A stretch of 5,004 nt of DNA from Actinomycetota bacterium (GTDB lineage Bacteria > Actinomycetota > Actinomycetes > S36-B12), in the NCBI GenBank assembly GCA_947472655.1, contig CANJCG010000104.1, positions 1-5,004 of the forward strand. The letters run 5' to 3'. A program made the position numbers and the translations under genes. Of the stretch, positions 1 through 5,004 are shown in pieces. The notes under the pieces were generated by a model. The model did no database searches. It saw only the letters and a program-made list of their open reading frames with translations, and had not been told where the DNA came from. Each line of letters begins with the position of its first letter. The stretch's first letter is position 1.

Positions 1-1
1 A

Positions 2-3000
2 GAAAAAGCGCTGCGCAAGTTAGATTCCATGGAAGCCAACTTGACTCGCTTGAATGACCTCACTACAGAACTTCGACGGCAGCTCAAACCACGTGGACGC
101 CAAGCTGAAGTCGCGCGACGAGCAGTTGTTATTCAGACCGATGCGCGTGATGCTCGCCTGCGTTTGATGGCGGATGATCTTGTGCAGATGCGCATTGCAT
201 TCGCAGCTGAAGTCGCGGATGAGTCAGCACTTCGAAGCCGTCAAGATGTAGTGGAAACCGCTCTGAAGGGCCTCCGAGAAAAAGAAACCTCCACTGAGGC
301 AGAAGCGCTAGTAGAATCTCCGCTCCTGGAAGCCGCTCAGGAAACTTGGTTCTCGCTAAGTGGACTTCGTGAACGTTTCGTTGGTCTTGTCCAGTTAAGT
401 GCCGAACGGGTACGCAATCTGCAGCCCGAGTCAGCTGAAGAAAACCCTGGCCGCGATCCCGAACAGCTCGATGCTGAAGCCCGAACCTTGCGCGCTCAAG
501 AATTTGAATTGAGCCGGGAAGTCGCAGCATCCAGAGACGGACTCGCTGGGGCAAGCACCGCGCGTCAACTAGCCGAAGAAGCATTTACGGCTGAAGACCG
601 ACGTGTCTCATCAGTCGAGAAAGATGCGGCCCAACGTCGTGAAGCTTTGGTGAGACTCACTGGACAAGTGCACGCGGCTCAGTCGCGTCTAGAGGCTCGC
701 ACCCATGAACTTGAGCGACTTCGTGAGTCGATTCGTGAGGCAACTGCACGCAGCGATCAGGCGCAATCAGAATTCCAGGCAATCGAAGTCAAGGTTGCTG
801 GTCTTGACGAAGGCGAAGTCGGACTCGATGAGCGTCATGAACGAGCAGAAGCAACATTGATTGCTGCCGACGCTGAAGTTGAACGTCTGCGCGGGATTGA
901 AGCAACGAGTGAGCGTGAGCGCGCTGCACTCGCGGCACGTCTTGAAGCGCTGTCAATGTCACTGACTCGCAAAGATGCAGGTGGCGCGTTGGTAGCTGCC
1001 GCTGACCGCGTCCCAGGTTTCGTTGGTCCATTGGCGAAGCAACTCCACATTGAACACGGTGCGCAAGCAGCAGTTGCGGCAGTACTTGGTGATCTCGCCG
1101 ACGCAATCGTTGTGCGCGGCGTACAGGCTGCAGTGAGTTCGCTCGTGTTGCTCAAGGAGCAAGATGCAGGCCGCGCAGCACTTGTTGTAGCCACGGAAGG
1201 TTTTGACAATCACCTTGGTACTCGAGGTACGCCACCGACCGGCATTTGGCTTCGCGATCAAGTTCGGTGTGATGACAGTCTGCGCTCAGTGGTTGATCGA
1301 CTACTTGACGGCTCCGTGCTGGTGACCGATGTTGATGAAGCTGCAAAGGCATCGCAATCTCACCCTGAACTGATCTTCGTTACTCCATTGGGTGATGTTT
1401 TCACTCGCGATGTTGTGCATGGTGGCTCGCAGAGCACCTTGAGTTTGCTGGAAGTTCAGGCTGCATACGATGAAACAGAATCGGCGTTACAGCTAGCTGT
1501 GCACACCGCGGAGCGTGCTCGTTTTGACATGGTTGCCGCCAAGCAAGCGCAGGCGCAAGCAGTCTCACTCGTTGAGCAGGCACTCTCTGGCCTGCACGAG
1601 TCAGATGCTCGAATGGCAGCTGTTGCTGAACAGCTTGGACAACTTGGTCAAGTTGCGCGTGCAGCAACAGCAGAAGCTGCGCGCCTCACGCAGACGTTGT
1701 TGGCTGCTGAAGTTGCGCACACAACAGATGTTGCAGATCACGAGCGATTGAACGAACGACTTTCGACCTCACAAGCCGAACCAGAGATTGAGCTAGGCGA
1801 GGATCTGCGCGCAGGTTTATCCGAGTTGGCAAGAGTTTCTCGTCAGGCAGAAGTCGATGCTCGTCTAGCGCTTCGCACAGGTGAAGAGCGTGTGACTGCA
1901 GTTGGAATCCGTGCAGAACAACTTGAACGCGGCGCAAATGCTGAACGTGAGGCTCGGGTTGCAGCGATTGCTCGACGCGAAAAACGCGCACGTGACTTAA
2001 CTGCTGCTCAGGCGGTTCTCAGCGGTGCCAAAGCAGCGCTTTCGCGCATTGAAGCATCTGTGGCACAGGCCAGTACTGATCGCGCGAATGCCGAAAAGCA
2101 GCGCAAGTCACGCGATGAGACCCTTGTGACGGTGCGAGCCAGAATTCGTGAGCTCACTGCTGAGCTTGATCTACTAAAAGACAGTGTCCACCGCGATGAA
2201 GTAGCTCGAGCTGAGCAGAGAATGCGCATTGAGCAAGTTGTCGATCGTGCGATGGAAGAATTCGGGATTGAGCCTGAAGTCTTGGTCGGTGAATATGGCC
2301 CTGATCAACTCGTGCCGCCAAGTTTGATTGTTGCAGGCGACGAAGTGCCACAAGACGCACCCGCCCCTGAGGCATACCCCTTTGTTCGTGTTGAACAAGA
2401 AAAGCGCTTGAAAGAAGCAGAGCGCGGGCTAGCGCTCCTGGGCAAGGTCAATCCGCTCGCTTTGGAAGAGTTCAACGCGATGGAAGAACGTCACCGCTTC
2501 TTGTCTGAACAACTCGAGGATCTACGTCGCACGCGTGATGACCTCCTAGACATCATTAAGGAAGTAGACGCCAGGGTTGAGCAGGTCTTCACTGAGGCTT
2601 ATGCAGAGATTGAGCGAGAGTTCTCAGGTGTCTTTAGTCGCTTGTTCCCAGGTGGCGAAGGTCGTTTGATTCTCACTGATCCAAGCAACATGTTGACTAC
2701 TGGTGTCGATGTGGAAGCGCGCCCTCCTGGCAAGAAGGTCAAGCGGCTTTCACTGCTCTCCGGTGGCGAGCGTTCACTTACGGCGGTGGCTTTCCTTGTT
2801 GCTCTCTTTAAGGCGCGGCCAAGTCCGTTTTACGTACTCGACGAAGTTGAAGCCGCTCTTGACGATGTGAACTTGGGTCGCTTGATCGACATCATCGAAG
2901 AGTTGCGCGATAGCTCACAGCTCATCGTTATCACTCACCAAAAGCGCACGATGGAAATAGCCGATGCGCTTTATGGTGTTTCGATGCGTGGTGACGGCGT

Positions 3001-3049
3001 AACTCAAGTCATTGGCCAACGTTTGCGTGAGGCTGCAACTGCATCATGA
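2..3049 (+). CDS. smc: Chromosome segregation ATPase SMC, 5'-truncated by the window edge
   Basis: SMC is the cytoplasmic ATPase of the bacterial condensin complex. It acts with the kleisin ScpA and with ScpB to fold and segregate the chromosome. The frame is open from base 2 with no start, so the ATG at 29 is internal (the codons before it read EKALRKLDS) and the Walker A lobe, roughly 170 residues, lies upstream. Visible in order: the first coiled-coil arm (to about 1000), rich in Ala, Glu and Arg; the hinge (about 1005-1440), starting at VPGFVGPLAKQL and ending near the Gly-Gly of VVHGGS (1421-1426); the return arm (about 1440-2440); KVNPLALEEF (from 2444); and the C-terminal head. The head has the ABC signature LSGGE (2756-2770), Walker B ending LDE (2837-2845) with the D-loop AALDD after it, and the switch histidine in ITHQ (2936-2938). 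The two arms are about equal in length, and the inferred total of about 1190 residues is normal. I see no frameshift or missing catalytic residue. The stop overlaps the ftsY start. Confidence 0.98.
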   Translation, partial: EKALRKLDSMEANLTRLNDLTTELRRQLKPRGRQAEVARRAVVIQTDARDARLRLMADDLVQMRIAFAAEVADESALRSRQDVVETALKGLREKETSTEAEALVESPLLEAAQETWFSLSGLRERFVGLVQLSAERVRNLQPESAEENPGRDPEQLDAEARTLRAQEFELSREVAASRDGLAGASTARQLAEEAFTAEDRRVSSVEKDAAQRREALVRLTGQVHAAQSRLEARTHELERLRESIREATARSDQAQSEFQAIEVKVAGLDEGEVGLDERHERAEATLIAADAEVERLRGIEATSERERAALAARLEALSMSLTRKDAGGALVAAADRVPGFVGPLAKQLHIEHGAQAAVAAVLGDLADAIVVRGVQAAVSSLVLLKEQDAGRAALVVATEGFDNHLGTRGTPPTGIWLRDQVRCDDSLRSVVDRLLDGSVLVTDVDEAAKASQSHPELIFVTPLGDVFTRDVVHGGSQSTLSLLEVQAAYDETESALQLAVHTAERARFDMVAAKQAQAQAVSLVEQALSGLHESDARMAAVAEQLGQLGQVARAATAEAARLTQTLLAAEVAHTTDVADHERLNERLSTSQAEPEIELGEDLRAGLSELARVSRQAEVDARLALRTGEERVTAVGIRAEQLERGANAEREARVAAIARREKRARDLTAAQAVLSGAKAALSRIEASVAQASTDRANAEKQRKSRDETLVTVRARIRELTAELDLLKDSVHRDEVARAEQRMRIEQVVDRAMEEFGIEPEVLVGEYGPDQLVPPSLIVAGDEVPQDAPAPEAYPFVRVEQEKRLKEAERGLALLGKVNPLALEEFNAMEERHRFLSEQLEDLRRTRDDLLDIIKEVDARVEQVFTEAYAEIEREFSGVFSRLFPGGEGRLILTDPSNMLTTGVDVEARPPGKKVKRLSLLSGGERSLTAVAFLVALFKARPSPFYVLDEVEAALDDVNLGRLIDIIEELRDSSQLIVITHQKRTMEIADALYGVSMRGDGVTQVIGQRLREAATAS
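3046..3049 (+). other. ATGA start/stop overlap joining smc and ftsY
   Basis: The ftsY start ATG (3046-3048) and the smc stop TGA (3047-3049) share two bases. Such 4-bp overlaps are typical of translationally coupled genes in one operon. No promoter space exists between the two genes, so ftsY would depend on transcription from upstream unless a promoter lies inside smc. Confidence 0.95.
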
Positions 3050-4254
3050 GCGCGCAAGTCTGGATTGCCGTTGCAGTCGTTGCCGTCATCCTCGCAGTCA
3101 TTGCGATTGTTGTTGTACGTCGTCCTACAAGGGGCGTCGAAAAATTCAATGACAGTTCAATCGCGGGAAGTAATCGCACACCGATTTCAGCTGATGAAGC
3201 CGCACCATCAGGCTTCTTAGTTCCAGAGCCCGCCAATGAATTAATTGTCCCGGAGTTTTCTGCTAGCACCGCTGAGGATCGCCTACGAGCGGCGCCCGCC
3301 AGCGAAGATCTAGATTTCGGTTTTGAAATTCCAGATTCTGCGGTTGGGCGCATGCATCGGCTTCGAGCTCGTCTTTCTCGGTCAAATAACGCAATAGGTA
3401 AGGGACTCTTGGGATTACTCAGTCGAGATAATCTTGATGAAGAAACGTGGGAAGAAATCGAAGAAACGTTGTTGACCGCAGATCTTGGGGTTGGTCCGAC
3501 GATGGAACTCCTAGAGCAGTTGCGTTCCGCGGTTCGGGTTGAAGGTAATACCGATCAGGATCGCCTTACCCAGTTGCTCCGCGAGGGCTTACTCGCACTC
3601 GTTGATCCAACGTTGGATCGCTCACTTGTCACCAAGATTGATGGTCGGCCTGCAGTTGTTCTCGTGGTCGGGGTCAATGGCACGGGGAAGACGACAACCA
3701 CAGGCAAATTGGCTCGGCTGCTCATTGCTGAAGGCCAGACTGTGCTGCTCGGGGCTGCTGACACCTTCCGTGCGGCCGCCGCAGAGCAATTACAAACCTG
3801 GGGCGATCGGGTCGGGGCTCCCGTGGTTCGAAGCTCGCAAGGTGCTGATCCTGCAGCGGTCGCATTTGACGCGGTTGCCACGGCGATAGCAGCAGAGTTG
3901 GACACTGCTGTTATCGATACAGCAGGGCGCTTGCACACAAAAACCGGATTGATGGACGAGTTGGGCAAGGTTCAACGAGTCATAGAGAAGCAGTCACCCG
4001 TTGATGAGATACTCTTAGTTCTTGACGCAACTACAGGTCAAAATGGTTTAGTTCAGGCGCGTGTCTTTGCTGAGGTCGTCAATGTCACAGGTGTTGTGCT
4101 GACGAAATTAGATGGCACTGCTCGGGGCGGAATCGTAATCGCGGTGCAGCGCGAACTCGGGGTACCGGTAAAACTGGTGGGTCTAGGCGAGGGTCCAGAC
4201 GATCTAGCGCTGTTTGATCCAGTTGAGTTTGTGGAGGCGATTATCAATGGTTGA
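3046..4254 (+). CDS. ftsY: Signal recognition particle receptor FtsY
   Basis: FtsY is the SRP-type GTPase at the inner face of the membrane. It pairs with Ffh on SRP-bound ribosomes and hands nascent membrane proteins to SecYEG. The 402-residue product starts with a hydrophobic helix (about 5-24) followed by RRPTR, which suggests a single anchor with its C-terminus in the cytoplasm. A variable, acidic and proline-containing linker follows (about 31-95), then the helical N domain (about 100-195, with LGLLSRDNLDEETWEEIEE and LLTADLGVG). The G domain is intact: P-loop GVNGTGKT (209-216), insertion-box motif DTFRAAAAEQL (239-249), DTAGR (291-295), DATTGQNG (327-334), TKLDG (353-357) and the closing GLGEGPDDL (379-387). 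The ATG at 3046 is chosen because it supplies the membrane helix and overlaps the smc stop as ATGA. A GTGAGG at 3027-3032 is a rather distant Shine-Dalgarno, so coupling to smc translation is likely. Starting at Met103 (base 3352) would give only the soluble NG core and has no good ribosome binding site. Ffh itself has another gene, not seen here. Confidence 0.98.
   Translation: MSAQVWIAVAVVAVILAVIAIVVVRRPTRGVEKFNDSSIAGSNRTPISADEAAPSGFLVPEPANELIVPEFSASTAEDRLRAAPASEDLDFGFEIPDSAVGRMHRLRARLSRSNNAIGKGLLGLLSRDNLDEETWEEIEETLLTADLGVGPTMELLEQLRSAVRVEGNTDQDRLTQLLREGLLALVDPTLDRSLVTKIDGRPAVVLVVGVNGTGKTTTTGKLARLLIAEGQTVLLGAADTFRAAAAEQLQTWGDRVGAPVVRSSQGADPAAVAFDAVATAIAAELDTAVIDTAGRLHTKTGLMDELGKVQRVIEKQSPVDEILLVLDATTGQNGLVQARVFAEVVNVTGVVLTKLDGTARGGIVIAVQRELGVPVKLVGLGEGPDDLALFDPVEFVEAIING
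4233..4237 (+). promoter_or_regulatory. Ribosome binding site of the TetR-family gene
   Basis: GGAGG lies 9 nt before the ATG at 4247 and inside the last codons of ftsY. It is the strongest Shine-Dalgarno match near this junction and decides the start at 4247 over the in-frame TTG at 4214. It also means the regulator can initiate on its own as well as by re-initiation after the ftsY stop. Confidence 0.8.
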
Positions 4255-4855
4255 GGAGTCGGTTGACGTACCCCGACCATCGGGTCGGGAACGGCTTCTG
4301 TTGGCGACCGAAGCTTGTTTGAATGCTGGGGTGGAAGTTCGTGTCGCTGACATCTGTAATTCGGCAGATGTGAGTGCTGCCTTGATCTACAAATACTTTG
4401 TTGACCGCGATGACCTCATCGCAGAGGCATACGCCCGCATTTTTAAGGGTCTGGTTGCTTCAGATTTATTAGCCATCACACATTTCCCTACTGATCTCGA
4501 AGAATTGCGTATTGCCATTCGAGATCAGGCAGATCAAATTTTCAGCGCTGAGCGAGACGTGCTGCACTGGGCCCGTTTAGAAGCGCTCGCACATGCCCGA
4601 ATGAACCCAGGGATCACTAGTCGAATCGAAGCCTCGCGTCACGAGTTAGTTTCGGGGCTTGCCGATGGTGTCATGAAATTCGATGGCGTGAAAATGGACA
4701 GGGCAGAAGCTGAAACGCTCGCTGTTATTGCGCTGGGCATCATTCTTGGCGCTACGGCCATGTCACCTGAGAAGATGGACGATGATCAGCGCTCAAAGAT
4801 CGCTGACATGTGGGCCACGATGGTCTATTCGACTCTCAAGAATGCGCAGTCTTAG
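4247..4855 (+). CDS. TetR/AcrR-family transcriptional regulator, target unknown
   Basis: This 202-residue protein is most likely a dimeric, ligand-responsive DNA-binding repressor. The N-terminal part fits the TetR DNA-binding domain: RERLLLATEACLNAG (helix 1, about 14-28), then the helix-turn-helix VRVADICNSADVSAALIYKYF (31-51) and the family's continuation DRDDLIAEAY (53-62). The glycine usual in the turn (AGVS) is Asp41 here (ADVS), a tolerable variation. The rest (about 65-200) is helical, with a ligand/dimer region containing HWARLEALAHARMNPGI and a hydrophobic helix LAVIALGIILGATA. Length is normal for the family. The ATG at 4247 is chosen because GGAGG (4233-4237) sits 9 nt upstream. 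A TTG at 4214 in the same frame would add 11 residues (MIQLSLWRRLS) without better support. The start overlaps the ftsY stop by 8 bp, so the gene is probably the last cistron of a smc-ftsY mRNA. TetR proteins often control their neighbours, but nothing visible identifies a ligand or target. The family call is secure and the role is not. Confidence 0.92.
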   Translation: MVEESVDVPRPSGRERLLLATEACLNAGVEVRVADICNSADVSAALIYKYFVDRDDLIAEAYARIFKGLVASDLLAITHFPTDLEELRIAIRDQADQIFSAERDVLHWARLEALAHARMNPGITSRIEASRHELVSGLADGVMKFDGVKMDRAEAETLAVIALGIILGATAMSPEKMDDDQRSKIADMWATMVYSTLKNAQS

Positions 4856-4881
4856 TCAGAGCCGCAAGGATCGTTAACACA

Positions 4882-4935
4882 GTCGTTACTTAATGGGCTG
4901 TTTTGTCACAGCACGGTAATCAACGGCGTCACTTA
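4882..4935 (+). repeat. Imperfect 11-bp direct repeat, two copies
   Basis: GTCGTTACTTA (4882-4892) and GGCGTCACTTA (4925-4935) agree at 9 of 11 positions. Their starts are 43 bp apart, close to four helical turns, so a protein could meet both copies on one face of the DNA. A third related GTCAC word (4905-4909) lies between them. Two short copies in a non-coding stretch could be chance, and a regulatory role is inference only. Confidence 0.35.
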
Positions 4936-4950
4936 GGGAAATCTCTTTCC

Positions 4951-4972
4951 GACAATCTGTCTCCTGTCGACA
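4951..4972. repeat. Cluster of TGTC/GACA inverted half-sites, possible operator
   Basis: The words GACA (4951-4954), TGTC (4958-4961), TGTC (4965-4968) and GACA (4969-4972) lie within 22 bp. The first two form an inverted repeat with a 3-base gap, and the last two join as the perfect palindrome TGTCGACA. Such nested symmetry is what a dimeric repressor, for example a TetR-family protein, could bind. The symmetry does not extend beyond the 8-bp core, so it is a candidate only. Confidence 0.3.
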
Positions 4973-5004
4973 TACGAAACCGGCCACAGAGTGGTTCGAA
5001 GGGA

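Larger units (their letters stand above)
4856..5004. other. Non-coding tail after the operon, possible leader of the next gene
   Basis: No convincing reading frame on either strand occupies this 149-base stretch, and it runs to the window edge. It contains several short structured elements: palindromes GTTAAC (4873-4878), TGTCGACA (4965-4972) and TTCGAA (4995-5000), three GTYAC words (4885, 4905, 4928), and a small hairpin at 4897-4912. I found no -10/-35 pair good enough to call a promoter and no hairpin followed by a T-run that would be an intrinsic terminator. It may hold the 3' end of the operon transcript and control sites for the next gene, which lies outside the window. Confidence 0.55.

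Noticed and set aside
29..31. ATG at 29 as the true start of smc
   Set aside because: The frame is open upstream to base 2, and the codons before it read EKALRKLDS, normal SMC sequence. Starting here would omit the Walker A lobe, so the gene is simply cut by the window edge.
959..2398. Several minus-strand and alternate-frame open stretches inside smc and ftsY
   Set aside because: Their translations are low-complexity or rich in Arg, Ser, Gln and Leu with no recognisable domain. They lie entirely opposite strongly conserved SMC or FtsY coding sequence, so they are by-products of codon bias.
4214..4246. TTG-initiated longer form of the TetR-family protein
   Set aside because: It adds 11 residues (MIQLSLWRRLS) that come from the out-of-frame end of ftsY. 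The ATG at 4247 has GGAGG at 9 nt spacing and gives a normal TetR N-terminus.
4903..4908. TTGTCA as a -35 promoter element
   Set aside because: It differs by one base from TTGACA, but no TANNNT-like -10 sequence lies 16-19 bp downstream, so a promoter call is not supported.
4897..4912. Hairpin GCTGT-6 nt-ACAGC as a transcription terminator
   Set aside because: The stem is only 5 bp and is followed by ACGGTAAT rather than a T-run, so it does not fit an intrinsic terminator. Rho-dependent ending cannot be judged by eye.
4982..4996. Small hairpin CCAC-AGA-GTGG extended by two G-T pairs
   Set aside because: Four Watson-Crick pairs with a three-base loop are easily found by chance, no terminator or riboswitch pattern is attached, and the window ends before any downstream gene can be seen.
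4975..4999. LexA-type SOS box formed by CGAAAC and GTTCGA
   Set aside because: The actinobacterial box needs CGAAC and GTTCG separated by four bases. Here the halves are about 13 bases apart and the first has an extra A, so the spacing is wrong.
4990..5004. TTCGAA near the window end as a tRNA T-arm
   Set aside because: On either strand the loop resembles TTCRANY, but the flanking bases do not form the 5-bp T stem, and no acceptor or anticodon arm is visible.

Overview
The window looks like a housekeeping segment from an actinomycetote (actinobacterial) chromosome. The main evidence is the SMC protein. The stretch before its C-terminal head (a YGP/VPPS proline-rich segment, a conserved QEKRL..AERGLALLG run, then KVNPLALEEF) has the form I know from actinobacterial SMCs. 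FtsY also carries a single N-terminal membrane segment, as is usual in that phylum. By eye, base composition is only moderately GC-rich and many codons end in A or T. That is lower than in Streptomyces or Mycobacterium and would suit a lower-GC actinobacterium, such as the aquatic lineages. I did not count it, and the lineage below phylum level is inference.

Layout: three genes lie head to tail on the + strand with no gaps, and a non-coding tail follows. (1) Bases 2-3049 are the 3' part of smc. The N-terminal ATPase lobe lies upstream of the window. (2) Bases 3046-4254 are a complete ftsY, overlapping the smc stop by 4 bp (ATGA). (3) Bases 4247-4855 are a TetR-family transcription factor whose start overlaps the ftsY stop by 8 bp and has a good ribosome binding site inside ftsY. 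(4) Bases 4856-5004 hold no gene I can support, only short repeats and palindromes that could be regulatory.

How the genes work together: SMC, with ScpA/ScpB, organises and segregates the chromosome. FtsY is the membrane receptor for the signal recognition particle (SRP), which delivers nascent membrane proteins to SecYEG. The smc-ftsY pairing is an old, common bacterial neighbourhood and implies co-expression rather than a shared reaction. The TetR-family gene is the least expected member. Its overlap with ftsY indicates it is translated from the same mRNA, and its target is unknown. I see no sign of a novel defence, mobile or biosynthetic system. The items most worth a second look are the TetR-family gene and the motif-rich tail after it.
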